Shown: in pieces, positions 22,722 to 33,919 of the stretch | Numbering within the stretch: position 1 is the first letter of the stretch | Layout of the letters: each line of letters opens with the position of its first letter | Origin: an uncultured Pluralibacter sp. | GTDB lineage: Bacteria; Pseudomonadota; Gammaproteobacteria; Enterobacterales; Enterobacteriaceae | Assembly: GCF_913775985.1 (NCBI RefSeq) | Contig: NZ_CAJYMB010000124.1 | Location: 59,443-123,442, forward strand | Length of the DNA: 64,000 bases | Direction: 5' to 3' | Notes under the pieces: generated by a model | What the model was told of the DNA's origin: nothing | Database searches by the model: none | Seen by the model: the letters and a program-made list of their open reading frames with translations, nothing else | Made by a program: the position numbers and the translations under genes

Positions 22722-23141
22722 TCAGCGGTATTTCACCGCCAGCGTCGCCTTGCCGTATTTATTCTCCCCCCGGGTGCCCGTGATGGCACCCAGCTCAACC
22801 AGCAGCAGAATAAGAATTACCGTCGGCACCACGCGGCCCAGCGCCCATGCCCAGAGGCCGGAGAGCATCGCCCAGTTACCGGCGAGCAGCATCCAGGCCA
22901 GGATCAGCAGCAGCGCCCACAGGCCCGATCTGCCGCGATCGTGAAGCCTTTTGACGGTAACCGCCGCGGTTGGCCACAGCAGGCACACCAGCGCAAAGGC
23001 GGCCGTTTGCAGCGTGAGCCAGTCCCGGGCCGCGGCGGCAAACAGTACCAGCATCGCCAGCAGCCAGAGCCCCATCCATATCCAGAAGTCGCGGCGCCCG
23101 ATGCGCCCCTTAATTGAGAATAACCACTGCTGTAGGGTCAT
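22722..23141 (-). CDS. yiiR: DUF805 membrane protein YiiR
   Basis: The 139-residue protein has the DUF805 opening (FSIKGRIGRRDFWIW) and about four hydrophobic segments, with the family motif VKRLHDRGRSG near residue 65. It matches E. coli YiiR in place between fpr and yiiQ. Its stop abuts that of fpr. Function unknown. Confidence 0.88.
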   Translation of the reverse strand: MTLQQWLFSIKGRIGRRDFWIWMGLWLLAMLVLFAAAARDWLTLQTAAFALVCLLWPTAAVTVKRLHDRGRSGLWALLLILAWMLLAGNWAMLSGLWAWALGRVVPTVILILLLVELGAITGTRGENKYGKATLAVKYR

Positions 23142-23254
23142 CGGTTTTTCCTTATTATTATCATCCGCCGTAGTTTACCCTGGAGCCGCCACTCTTTGAC
23201 AAGCGGGACCGTTTCCCGCTTTAATCATGGCTAAAAAAATCACAGGTATCGTTA

Positions 23255-23845
23255 ATGAAGAGATGGATCGCGTTGTGTCTGACCGGGGTAACGGCTCTGG
23301 CTGCATCGTCGGGCCCGGTATTTGCCGCGCCCGCCACCGCGTCCTATTTGCTTTCCGGCGCGCCGGCGTTCGATCTCTCCATCAGCCAGTTTCGCGAAAA
23401 ATTCAACGCCGAAAACCCGACGCTCCCCCTGAACGAATTCCACGCCATCTCCGGCAACAGCGATCGGGTTAACCTGACCCGCGCCGCCAGCAAGATCAGC
23501 GAAAATCTGTACGCGTCCACCGCGCTGGAGCGCGGCACGCTGAAGATAAAATCAATGCAGATAACCTGGCTGCCTATTCAGGGCCCGGAGCAAAAAGCGG
23601 CCCGGGCCAAAGCGCTGGAGTACATGAGCGCCACGCTGCGCATCTTTACCCCCGGAATTACCAAAGCCCAGAGCAGTCAGAAACTGCAGAAGTTGCTGGC
23701 TGCCGGTAAAAACCGGCGCTACTACGCAAACACGGAAGGCGCGCTGCGCTATGTTGTGGCAGACGGCGGCGATAAAGGGCTGACCTTCGCGGTTGAACCG
23801 ATTAAGCTGGCGCTATCAGAGACGCTGGAAGAGAGCAATAAATGA
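23255..23845 (+). CDS. yiiQ: DUF1454 periplasmic protein YiiQ
   Basis: The 196-residue protein starts with a signal peptide (MKRWIALCLTGVTALAASSGPVFA, predicted cleavage after residue 24) and then has the DUF1454 sequence YLLSGAPAFDLSISQFREKFN. It corresponds in position and length to E. coli YiiQ, just before tpiA. It is presumably periplasmic; no function is known. Confidence 0.9.
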   Translation: MKRWIALCLTGVTALAASSGPVFAAPATASYLLSGAPAFDLSISQFREKFNAENPTLPLNEFHAISGNSDRVNLTRAASKISENLYASTALERGTLKIKSMQITWLPIQGPEQKAARAKALEYMSATLRIFTPGITKAQSSQKLQKLLAAGKNRRYYANTEGALRYVVADGGDKGLTFAVEPIKLALSETLEESNK

Positions 23846-23953
23846 CAAAAAGCAAAGCCTTTCCATCGTCCGATCTCTATACTGTTTCACAGACCATGCC
23901 GCCCTGCGGGCGGCCATAATCCTTAATTCGCCCTAGCAGCGAGGAGATTTAAC

Positions 23954-24721
23954 ATGCGACATCCATTAGTGATGGGTAACTGGAAACTGAACGGCAGCCG
24001 TAAAATGGTAAACGAACTGGTCGCGAACCTGCGTACCGAACTGGCTGGCGTTTCAGGCTGCGACGTGGCTATCGCGCCGCCGGAAATGTACATCGATCTG
24101 GCTAAGCACGCCGCGGGCGGCAGCCACATCAACCTGGGCGCGCAGAACGTTGACCTGAACCTGTCCGGCGCATTCACCGGCGAAACCTCCGCCGAAATGC
24201 TGAAAGATGTTGGCGCAAAATACATCATCATTGGCCACTCCGAGCGCCGTACCTACCACAAAGAATCCGACGAGCTGATCGCCAAAAAATTTGCCGTGCT
24301 GAAAGAGCAGGGCCTGATCCCGGTACTGTGCATCGGTGAAACCGAAGCAGAAAACGAAGCGGGCAAAACCGAAGAAGTGTGCGCGCGCCAGATTGACGCA
24401 GTGCTGAAAACCCAGGGTGCAGCGGCGTTTGAAGGCGTGGTTATTGCTTACGAGCCAGTTTGGGCTATCGGCACCGGCAAATCCGCAACCCCGGCGCAGG
24501 CGCAGGCGGTTCACAAATTCATCCGCGACCACATTGCCAAAGCTGACGCGAAAATCGCCGAGCAGGTTATCATCCAGTACGGCGGCTCCGTAAACGCGGG
24601 CAACGCGGCCGAGCTGTTCGGCCAGCCGGACATTGACGGCGCGCTGGTTGGCGGTGCTTCTCTGAAAGCAGACGCATTCGCGACCATCGTGAAAGCTGCA
24701 GAAGCCGCTAAACAGGCGTAA
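23954..24721 (+). CDS. tpiA: Triose-phosphate isomerase
   Basis: TpiA interconverts dihydroxyacetone phosphate and glyceraldehyde 3-phosphate in glycolysis. The 255-residue TIM barrel has the substrate lysine in GNWKLNG (Lys11), the catalytic histidine in GHSERR (near 95) and the catalytic glutamate in [11 protein letters not shown] (near 167). A strong GAGGAG ribosome site precedes the start. Confidence 0.98.
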   Translation: MRHPLVMGNWKLNGSRKMVNELVANLRTELAGVSGCDVAIAPPEMYIDLAKHAAGGSHINLGAQNVDLNLSGAFTGETSAEMLKDVGAKYIIIGHSERRTYHKESDELIAKKFAVLKEQGLIPVLCIGETEAENEAGKTEEVCARQIDAVLKTQGAAAFEGVVIAYEPVWAIGTGKSATPAQAQAVHKFIRDHIAKADAKIAEQVIIQYGGSVNAGNAAELFGQPDIDGALVGGASLKADAFATIVKAAEAAKQA

Positions 24722-24728
24722 TGCTCCT

Positions 24729-24751
24729 CCCTCGCCCCACCGGGCGAGGGA
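24729..24751. terminator. Terminator between tpiA and the DASS transporter
   Basis: CCTCGCCC and GGGCGAGG arms form a GC-rich hairpin in the 40 bases between these convergent genes. T-rich tails are short, so efficiency is uncertain. Confidence 0.6.
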
Positions 24752-24761
24752 TACTCCCCTC

Positions 24762-26066
24762 CTACAGTTTCCCCAGCAGCTGATACCACAGGTAATCCAG
24801 CGGCAGCAGCAGCAGATAGCTCACCAGCGCCAGCGCGATACACAGCAGCATCCCGGATCTGACCGGCACCTTGCCGAGCGCCATCGCCACCACAATCGGC
24901 GAGGCCTGATACGGCAGCAGCGGCGTGGAGTAGCCCAGCACCTGAATCATAATCACGCTCAGCAGCGGGAATCCGGTCGCGTCGGCAAAGCTGCCGGCAA
25001 AGGTGGTGTAAAGCGCGGGCACGCCGTTAGCGGTCATGATGAAATTAAGCGCCGACGTGATGCCGGTCAGTGCCAGAAAGCTGGTAAAGGGCGCGTCTGC
25101 ATCCAGCGGCATCACCCGCATCAGCGCCTGCCCGACCGCTTCGCCAATGCCGGTACGGGTAACGGTGATGGCCAGGCCGAGAATACCCGCGACGTAAATG
25201 CAGGTGCGGATGTTAACCCCGGAAGAAAACGCCTCGCCGTCGATAAATCCCACTCTCGGCAGCAGCGTAACGCAGGCGGCCGCCAGACCGGTCCACGCCG
25301 GGCCGATACCGTGCCAGCTTTCGGTTACCCACAGCGCCAGCACTACCGCCAGCAGCCACGCCAGTCGCTTTTCATCTGCGCTCATCGGACCCGGCGGCGG
25401 CGCGGCTTCCGGCGGCTGCGGCTTTCCCGGAAACAGCCAGCAGATCAGCGCCACCAGCAGCGTTCCTTTCAGCCAGGCGAGTACCGGCGTATGCAGCAAA
25501 AGATAAGGCAAATAGTTGAGATGGATGCCATAAGCACCCTCTGCGGCGCCGCTCATCACCAGGTTCGGCACGTTTGCCGGGAGGATCGTCGCTGACAGCT
25601 GGAAGGTACCAAACCCCACCGCCAGCGCCAGCCCGTGCCAGCTCCGCGTGCCTTCGTGAATGCCGGCCCGCGCCGCCATCGCCGCCACAATCGGCATCAA
25701 CAGCGCGATGCGCCCCATGTTAGAGGGCATCACGAACGCCAGGGCGTAGCTCAGCAGCACCACGCTGGCGACCATTTTCGGCCATGAGCCGGTAAGGCGG
25801 GCTGAGAGCATTCGGGCGACTCTGTCCGCAAGACCCGTTTTGCGGATGGCGATCCCCAGCACAAAGCCGCTGAACACCAGCCAGAATGCCGAAGAGGCAA
25901 AACCGCCGAAAATCACTTCCGGCGGCGCGATTTTGGCCGCCATCGCCGCGGTGAAAAACAGCAGGGCGGTAATAAACTCGGGCAGCAGCGACGTGGCCCA
26001 GAGAACGAGGGTAAGGCCGACTATCAGCGAGGGTAAAAACAGAGGGTGGGTTAACCAGAGCGACAT
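24762..26066 (-). CDS. SLC13/DASS-family anion transporter
   Basis: The 434-residue protein has about 11-12 hydrophobic segments. Features of the divalent anion:sodium symporter group include a first-half segment with VMPSNMGRIALLMPIV (near residue 110) and a second-half repeat containing ITSALNFIMTANGVPALYTTF and YSTPLLPYQASP. The substrate may be a dicarboxylate, sulfate or similar anion; nothing in the sequence fixes it. It is absent between tpiA and cdh in E. coli K-12. The spacing of 64 bases to the upstream ATPase gene allows co-transcription, but a functional link is doubtful. Confidence 0.8.
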   Translation of the reverse strand: MSLWLTHPLFLPSLIVGLTLVLWATSLLPEFITALLFFTAAMAAKIAPPEVIFGGFASSAFWLVFSGFVLGIAIRKTGLADRVARMLSARLTGSWPKMVASVVLLSYALAFVMPSNMGRIALLMPIVAAMAARAGIHEGTRSWHGLALAVGFGTFQLSATILPANVPNLVMSGAAEGAYGIHLNYLPYLLLHTPVLAWLKGTLLVALICWLFPGKPQPPEAAPPPGPMSADEKRLAWLLAVVLALWVTESWHGIGPAWTGLAAACVTLLPRVGFIDGEAFSSGVNIRTCIYVAGILGLAITVTRTGIGEAVGQALMRVMPLDADAPFTSFLALTGITSALNFIMTANGVPALYTTFAGSFADATGFPLLSVIMIQVLGYSTPLLPYQASPIVVAMALGKVPVRSGMLLCIALALVSYLLLLPLDYLWYQLLGKL

Positions 26067-26130
26067 ACCTGTCTCCGTCGTTTTTTTAAGCGAGTCTACG
26101 ACGGCGGGAAGAACAGGTAAACGCCCGGGA

Positions 26131-27219
26131 TCAGTCTATTTGCACAATATCAGACGCGCCGTCGTCAATGCTCAGCTCAAAAAGGCTGAAGCCAACGTGG
26201 GCCTTGATGAGCTTTGCCAGCACGGTCGAGTGGCTGGTGAGCCAGATTTGCGTCTCGCGGCTGGCTTCGGCAATCAGCATCGCCAGCGCCGGCAGCATGT
26301 CCTGATGGAGACTGTTTTCCGGCTCGTTGAGGGCAATAAACGCCGGCGGGCGCGGGCTCAGCAGCGCCACCGCCAGGCACAAAAAGCGCAGCGTGCCGTC
26401 CGACATTTCTGCCGCCTCCAGCGGCCGCCTCAGCCCCTGGCGGTACATCTGCATCAGAAAACGACCGTCGCTCAGGGTGACCTCGAAGGTACACTGCGGA
26501 AAAGCCTTCGCCAGGATCTCCCGCAGCAGCTCCGCGTTGCCCACCTCTTCAATGGTGCGAAATGCGGCCGCCAGATTCGCGCCGTCGCTGGAGAGCACCG
26601 GCGAGCGGTAACCCACCTGCGGCACCCGCAGCGGCGAGCCGCCGGAGATCGCAAACTCGTGGTAGAAGCGCCAGTTGCGGATAAACTCCCTCGCGCTGGA
26701 CGCGTCGGGATAGCGGTGCGGCTCGCCAATCTGGCCGAACACCGACTCGTTTTCGTACAGCGACGCGGGATAGGTTATCTTTTCTCCCTCGACGTTGGTC
26801 AGAAACACCGTCTGGTTGCGCCGCTTCATCACCATCGACGAGGGTCGTCGCCCGAAGCCCGCCAGCCACAGATTCTCCTCTTTCACCACCGGATCCAGTT
26901 TGAAAAAAGTCGGATAGGGGATCCTGTCCGGATAGCCAAGCTGGAGTTCGTAGCTGAAGTCGTCGGTATCGACAGAGAGCATGACGCGCCGGATTTCACC
27001 GACCTTCGTATCGCCTGCCCACATCGCTTTCTGAATACCGCCTTCGTCCGCCAGCCTGGCGGCGATCCGGCCTTCCGCGGCGCTGTGGATCAGGCGCAGG
27101 GCATTGTAGATATTGGATTTCCCCGCGCCGTTAGCGCCGAAAACCAGGTTGAGCTGGCCGAGCTCAAACGCCACCTTGCGGGCCGAGCGGTAGTTTTCGA
27201 TAGAGACACTGTGGATCAT
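26131..27219 (-). CDS. AAA-family ATPase, RecF/OLD-like, without nuclease domain
   Basis: The 362-residue protein (start 27219, [18 protein letters not shown]) is an ABC-type AAA ATPase. Walker A is GANGAGKSN (near residue 30), the Walker B region is [17 protein letters not shown] (near 290), the ABC-like signature is [11 protein letters not shown] (near 262), and a switch histidine follows in LTSHSTV. This architecture is shared with RecF, OLD and many defence-linked ATPases, but no TOPRIM or other effector domain is present. The start overlaps the cdh stop as ATGA, so it is translated with cdh. It could be a repair or housekeeping ATPase; a defence role is only a guess. Confidence 0.78.
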   Translation of the reverse strand: MIHSVSIENYRSARKVAFELGQLNLVFGANGAGKSNIYNALRLIHSAAEGRIAARLADEGGIQKAMWAGDTKVGEIRRVMLSVDTDDFSYELQLGYPDRIPYPTFFKLDPVVKEENLWLAGFGRRPSSMVMKRRNQTVFLTNVEGEKITYPASLYENESVFGQIGEPHRYPDASSAREFIRNWRFYHEFAISGGSPLRVPQVGYRSPVLSSDGANLAAAFRTIEEVGNAELLREILAKAFPQCTFEVTLSDGRFLMQMYRQGLRRPLEAAEMSDGTLRFLCLAVALLSPRPPAFIALNEPENSLHQDMLPALAMLIAEASRETQIWLTSHSTVLAKLIKAHVGFSLFELSIDDGASDIVQID

Positions 27220-27974
27220 TGCGCCTCCAGAATGCGGCACGTGTGATCCTGAATGTCCTCCGCTGTGCCGAGATTCATCATCAGCAGGTCGCGCTCGGTG
27301 GCCAGCAGCACGAAGCTGCCGTCGCGCTGGCGCACGATCGCCAGCGAGTAGCGGCCCATGTGCTCCCGGGCCCCCGGCACTTCGTCAGCCAGCATCAGAA
27401 ACGGGCTCCTCTGCGCCAGCTCGCTTTCATTCACCCGGCGGGCGAGATAATCGTGCCCCGCCAGTCCGTTGGGCAACGTCGTCCAGCGCCCGCTTATCGA
27501 CGAAGCCAGCGCATTCAGGTGCTCGCGCGCGGCGGGACGCAGGCAGGAGATATGAATATGGAAATGGTTTTGCGTGCGGCCGCTGCGGGAGTTAATCGCC
27601 AGCGCAACGGCGGAGTCCGGCACCGGCGAGCCGCGCCGGGCGCTCATTACCTGACGGTTTTGCCAGGCCTGCCAGAAGAAGTTTTGCGTGCGGGGATCGA
27701 GCAGGAGCGGGCTTTCGATACCGTTAATGCGGTAAGTGGGCATCAGCAGATACTGCAGCGGGCCGTTACGGTCTTTAAACAGCGCGTAGCCGCCGGGCAA
27801 ATTGACCGATTCGCAGGGCAGAGGCGAGCGGTGGTGCTGCTGGTTGGGCACGCACTCATCAATCACGAAATGGCGCAGCGTATCGGGATCTCCGTGGTGG
27901 AGCCACAGCCAGCCACCTGCTGCACCGGCTACTACCAGCACGGCTGCCAGAAATCCATATCGCCATCGTTTCAT
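27216..27974 (-). CDS. cdh: CDP-diacylglycerol diphosphatase
   Basis: Cdh hydrolyses CDP-diacylglycerol to phosphatidate and CMP at the inner membrane. The 252-residue protein begins with a membrane anchor ([20 protein letters not shown]) and has the HIT-related catalytic motif [12 protein letters not shown] near residue 140. Position between tpiA and sbp agrees with E. coli. Its last base pairs overlap the AAA ATPase start, which is not the case in E. coli K-12. Confidence 0.93.
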   Translation of the reverse strand: MKRWRYGFLAAVLVVAGAAGGWLWLHHGDPDTLRHFVIDECVPNQQHHRSPLPCESVNLPGGYALFKDRNGPLQYLLMPTYRINGIESPLLLDPRTQNFFWQAWQNRQVMSARRGSPVPDSAVALAINSRSGRTQNHFHIHISCLRPAAREHLNALASSISGRWTTLPNGLAGHDYLARRVNESELAQRSPFLMLADEVPGAREHMGRYSLAIVRQRDGSFVLLATERDLLMMNLGTAEDIQDHTCRILEAQ

Positions 27975-28032
27975 TATGCGCTCTCCGGAAAAATCAGGAG
28001 CTCAAGGGTAACGCAAAATGAAGGCCAAATGG

Positions 28033-28048
28033 AAAACGGCCCCGCAGG
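28033..28048 (-). terminator. Hairpin after sbp
   Basis: CGGCCC and GGGCCG arms form a short GC-rich hairpin just beyond the sbp stop on the minus strand. The T tract is weak. Confidence 0.5.
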
Positions 28049-28062
28049 GCCGCACGTAAAAC

Positions 28063-29052
28063 TTAGCGTTTGTTGATCTGATCGAAGGTTCCGCCGTTGG
28101 AGAAGTGCTCTTTCTGCGCCTTTGTCCAGCCGCCGAACACCTCGTCGATGGTAAACAGCTTCAGCTTCGGAAACTCGCTGGCGTACTTCTGCGCCACCTG
28201 CGGATCCCGCGGGCGATAGAAGTTCTTCGCCACGATATCCTGACCTTCCGGCGAGTAGAGGTATTTCAGGTAGGCTTCCGCCACCTGGCGGGTTCCTTTC
28301 TTGTCGACCACTTTATCGACTACGGAAACCGTCGGCTCGGCGAGGATAGACTCGCTCGGGGTGACGATTTCGAATTTGTCTTTGCCCAGCTCTTTGGTCG
28401 CCAGCAGCCCTTCGTTTTCCCAGGCAATCAGCACGTCGCCGATGCCGCGCTCAACGAAGGTATTGGTGGCTCCGCGCGCGCCGGAGTCCAGCACTTCCAC
28501 GTTTTTATACAGCGCTTTCACGAAGTCCTGCGCTTTGGCCTGGTCGCCGTTATTGTGGTGCAGGGCATAGCCCCAGGCCGCGAGATAGTTCCAGCGCGCG
28601 CCGCCGGAGCTTTTCGGGTTCGGGGTAATCACCGAAACGCCGGGCTTCACCAGGTCATTCCAGTCGTGGATTTGCTTCGGATTGCCCTTGCGCACCAGGA
28701 AAACGATGGTAGACGTATAGGGCGCGGAGTTATCCGGCAGGCGCTTGATCCAGTCTTTCTCGATGCGCCCGCGTTCGGCGATGGCGTCCACGTCGTAGGC
28801 CAGCGCCAGAGTGACCACATCCGCTTCGATACCGTTAATCACCGAGGTCGCCTGCTTACCGGAGCCGCCGTGGGACTGGCGGATCACGACGTTATCGCCG
28901 GTTTGCTGTTTCCAGTGGGCGCTAAATGCTTTGTTGTACTGATCGTACAGCTCCCGGGTGGGATCGTACGACACGTTCAGCAGCTGGATATCCTTTGCCA
29001 TAATGCTGGCGGACGCCAGCAGAAGAGTTAACCCCACGCTCCACTTTTTCAT
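28063..29052 (-). CDS. sbp: Periplasmic sulfate-binding protein
   Basis: Sbp delivers sulfate to the CysUWA ABC transporter. The 329-residue precursor has a signal peptide ([19 protein letters not shown]) and the ligand-binding pattern [14 protein letters not shown] and [10 protein letters not shown] of prokaryotic sulfate-binding proteins. It follows the cdh orientation as in E. coli, but its upstream neighbour is zapB rather than pfkA, one of three novel junctions in this block. Confidence 0.95.
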   Translation of the reverse strand: MKKWSVGLTLLLASASIMAKDIQLLNVSYDPTRELYDQYNKAFSAHWKQQTGDNVVIRQSHGGSGKQATSVINGIEADVVTLALAYDVDAIAERGRIEKDWIKRLPDNSAPYTSTIVFLVRKGNPKQIHDWNDLVKPGVSVITPNPKSSGGARWNYLAAWGYALHHNNGDQAKAQDFVKALYKNVEVLDSGARGATNTFVERGIGDVLIAWENEGLLATKELGKDKFEIVTPSESILAEPTVSVVDKVVDKKGTRQVAEAYLKYLYSPEGQDIVAKNFYRPRDPQVAQKYASEFPKLKLFTIDEVFGGWTKAQKEHFSNGGTFDQINKR

Positions 29053-29177
29053 CAGCCGTTCTCTTATTCGTTGTGTTGAGATGCGGCTAGCGTGCCAGAA
29101 ACAATTCTGATGATTAAAGAATAAAAAAAGATTGGCTATAACCAGAGGGTATAAGAAAGAAGGGAATGCTGACGGGG

Positions 29178-29206
29178 AAATAAATCACCCTTCCGTAGAA
29201 GGGTGT
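29178..29206 (-). terminator. zapB terminator
   Basis: A hairpin with CACCCTT and AAGGGTG arms (29186-29205) lies 10 bases after the zapB stop on the minus strand, followed by an A/T-rich run (ATTTATTT). Confidence 0.75.
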
Positions 29207-29214
29207 TGGCTAAC

Positions 29215-29889
<675 letters not shown>

Positions 29890-30738
29890 ATGAGTCAAAC
29901 ATCAACCTTGAAAGGCCAGTGCATTGCCGAGTTCCTCGGTACCGGCTTGTTGATTTTCTTTGGCGTAGGCTGCGTTGCCGCGCTCAAAGTGGCGGGCGCC
30001 AGCTTCGGCCAGTGGGAAATCAGTATTATCTGGGGCCTGGGCGTAGCGATGGCTATCTACCTGACGGCCGGCGTCTCCGGGGCGCACCTCAATCCGGCGG
30101 TGACCATTGCGCTGTGGCTGTTTGCCTGCTTCGACGGCCGCAAAGTGGTGCCGTTTATCATCGCCCAGTTTGCCGGCGCGTTTTGCGCCGCAGCGCTGGT
30201 ATACGGCCTTTACTACAACCTTTTCTATGATTTCGAACAGACGCACAATATGGTGCGCGGCAGCGTGGCAAGCCTCGATCTGGCGGGGATTTTCTCCACC
30301 TACCCGAACCCGCACATTAACTTTGTGCAGGCATTCGCTGTTGAAATGGTGATCACCGCCATCCTGATGGGCGTTATCCTGGCGCTGACTGACGACGGCA
30401 ACGGCATTCCGCGCGGCCCGCTGGCCCCGCTGTTAATCGGCCTATTGATCGCCGTTATCGGTGCCTCAATGGGTCCGCTGACCGGCTTTGCGATGAATCC
30501 GGCGCGCGATCTGGGGCCTAAAACCTTCGCCTGGCTTGCGGGCTGGGGCGAAGTGGCCTTTACCGGCGGTAAAGATATTCCTTACTTCGTGGTGCCGCTG
30601 TTTGCGCCCATCGTCGGTGCCGCGCTGGGCGCGTTCAGCTACCGTAAGCTGATTGGCCGCCATCTGCCCTGCGACGTTTGCGCCACAGAAGAAAAAGAGA
30701 CGACATCCGGTAACGCGCAGCAAAACGCTTCGCTGTAA
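29890..30738 (+). CDS. glpF: Glycerol facilitator (aquaglyceroporin) GlpF
   Basis: GlpF lets glycerol diffuse across the inner membrane. The 282 residues contain both pore NPA motifs, HLNPAVTIAL (near residue 68) and FAMNPARDLGP (near 203), six membrane spans and the acidic, cysteine-bearing C-terminal tail. It is 21 bases upstream of glpK. Glycerol is trapped by GlpK once inside. Confidence 0.97.
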   Translation: MSQTSTLKGQCIAEFLGTGLLIFFGVGCVAALKVAGASFGQWEISIIWGLGVAMAIYLTAGVSGAHLNPAVTIALWLFACFDGRKVVPFIIAQFAGAFCAAALVYGLYYNLFYDFEQTHNMVRGSVASLDLAGIFSTYPNPHINFVQAFAVEMVITAILMGVILALTDDGNGIPRGPLAPLLIGLLIAVIGASMGPLTGFAMNPARDLGPKTFAWLAGWGEVAFTGGKDIPYFVVPLFAPIVGAALGAFSYRKLIGRHLPCDVCATEEKETTSGNAQQNASL

Positions 30739-32268
<1,530 letters not shown>

Positions 32269-32289
32269 TATCTACAGCGCGTATCGTTC

Positions 32290-32315
32290 AGGCCGGGTAA
32301 CTCCCGGCCTTTTTC
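32290..32315 (+). terminator. glpK terminator
   Basis: GGCCGGG and CCCGGCC arms around TAACT (32291-32309) are followed by five T residues. It ends the glpFK transcript before xanP. Confidence 0.88.
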
Positions 32316-32340
32316 ATTTTAGCGCCGCGCTAAATATTAC

Positions 32341-32378
32341 TGGCAAACGTTTGCTTTTGCCTGGCAGTCCGTTAAAAT
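32341..32378 (+). promoter_or_regulatory. xanP promoter with PurR-like operator
   Basis: TGGCAAACGTTTGCTT (32341-32356) differs from the PurR consensus ACGCAAACGTTTGCGT at only three outer positions. It overlaps a candidate -35 (TTGCTT) and is 16 bases from TAAAAT (32373-32378). Binding there would block the promoter, which fits a purine transporter gene. Confidence 0.72.
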
Positions 32379-32410
32379 TCCCCCTTTTCCAACACGGGAT
32401 TATCTCTGCA

Positions 32411-33802
32411 ATGTCAGCGAACACCCTCGAATCCGCATCCGCCCAGGCAGCCGGGCAGACGCAGAACAGCGAGCTCATCTACCGTCTTGAAGACCGCCCC
32501 CCGCTCCCGCAAACGCTTTTTGCCGCTTTCCAGCATCTGCTGGCGATGTTTGTGGCCGTTATCACCCCGGCACTGCTGATTTGCCAGGCCCTGGGTCTAC
32601 CGGCACACGATACCCAGCACATCATCAGCATGTCGCTGTTTGCCTCCGGAGTGGCCTCCGTCATTCAGATCAAAGCCTGGGGGCCGGTAGGCTCCGGGCT
32701 GCTGTCGATTCAGGGCACCAGCTTCAACTTCGTGGCGCCGCTGATCATGGGCGGTACCGCTCTGAAAACCGGCGGCGCGGACGTGCCGACCATGATGGCG
32801 GCGCTGTTCGGCACCCTGATGCTGGCGAGCTGCACGGAAATGGTTATCTCCCGGGTGCTGCACCTGGCGCGGCGGATCATCACGCCGCTGGTTTCCGGCG
32901 TGGTGGTGATGATCATCGGCCTGTCGCTGATTCAGGTGGGCCTGACCTCTATCGGCGGCGGCTACGCGGCGATAGCCGACCACAGCTTCGGCGCACCGAA
33001 AAATCTGCTGCTGGCGGGCGTGGTGCTGGGGCTGATTATTCTGCTCAACCGCCAGCGCAATCCCTACCTGCGCATCGCTTCGCTGGTCATCGCAATGGCT
33101 GCGGGCTATCTGCTGGCCTGGTTTATGGGCATGCTGCCCGCAGAGACCTTGCCGGTGAACCAGCCGCTAATCGTGGTGCCGACGCCGCTCTATTACGGTC
33201 TGGGCATCGACTGGAGCCTGCTCCTGCCGCTGATGCTGGTATTTATGATCACCTCCCTGGAAACAATCGGCGACATTACCGCCACCTCTGATGTTTCCGA
33301 GCAGCCGGTATCCGGCCCGCTGTACATGAAGCGCCTGAAGGGCGGCGTGCTGGCGAACGGGCTGAATTCCTGTGTATCGGCGGTATTTAACACCTTCCCC
33401 AACTCCTGCTTCGGCCAGAACAACGGCGTGATCCAGCTGACCGGCGTGGCCAGCCGCTACGTCGGCTTCGTGGTGGCCCTGATGCTTATCGCCCTCGGCC
33501 TGTTTCCGGCCGTGAGCGGCTTCGTGCAGCATATCCCCGAGCCGGTGCTCGGTGGCGCGACGCTGGTGATGTTCGGCACTATCGCCGCCTCCGGCGTGCG
33601 CATCGTCTCCCGCGAGCCGCTGAACCGGCGGGCAATCATGATCCTCGCCCTGTCGCTGGCCGTCGGCCTCGGCGTTTCGCAGCAGCCGCAGATCCTGCAG
33701 TTCGCACCAGACTGGCTGAAAAACCTGTTCTCCTCCGGAATCGCCGCCGGCGGCATCACCGCGATTGTTCTGAATCTGGTCTTCCCGCAGGAAAAGGCCT
33801 GA
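32411..33802 (+). CDS. xanP: Xanthine permease XanP
   Basis: XanP is a proton-coupled xanthine transporter of the NAT/NCS2 family in the inner membrane. The 463 residues (start 32411, [12 protein letters not shown]) contain the NAT signature [15 protein letters not shown] near residue 324 and the conserved [10 protein letters not shown] near residue 100, with about 14 membrane segments. The upstream extension of the frame crosses the promoter and is not used. It keeps its E. coli neighbour yicH, but gltS and recG are no longer adjacent. Confidence 0.96.
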   Translation: MSANTLESASAQAAGQTQNSELIYRLEDRPPLPQTLFAAFQHLLAMFVAVITPALLICQALGLPAHDTQHIISMSLFASGVASVIQIKAWGPVGSGLLSIQGTSFNFVAPLIMGGTALKTGGADVPTMMAALFGTLMLASCTEMVISRVLHLARRIITPLVSGVVVMIIGLSLIQVGLTSIGGGYAAIADHSFGAPKNLLLAGVVLGLIILLNRQRNPYLRIASLVIAMAAGYLLAWFMGMLPAETLPVNQPLIVVPTPLYYGLGIDWSLLLPLMLVFMITSLETIGDITATSDVSEQPVSGPLYMKRLKGGVLANGLNSCVSAVFNTFPNSCFGQNNGVIQLTGVASRYVGFVVALMLIALGLFPAVSGFVQHIPEPVLGGATLVMFGTIAASGVRIVSREPLNRRAIMILALSLAVGLGVSQQPQILQFAPDWLKNLFSSGIAAGGITAIVLNLVFPQEKA

Positions 33803-33919
33803 TCCCTCGCCCGGCGGCAGCGCATCTGCCGCCGGGCCCGCCACATCGCGGATTGCGTCCTTGAGGATCGCGCATAAATCGGGCATAACTGCCCTGTGTG
33901 TCTCTCAGGATGAAAAGCG

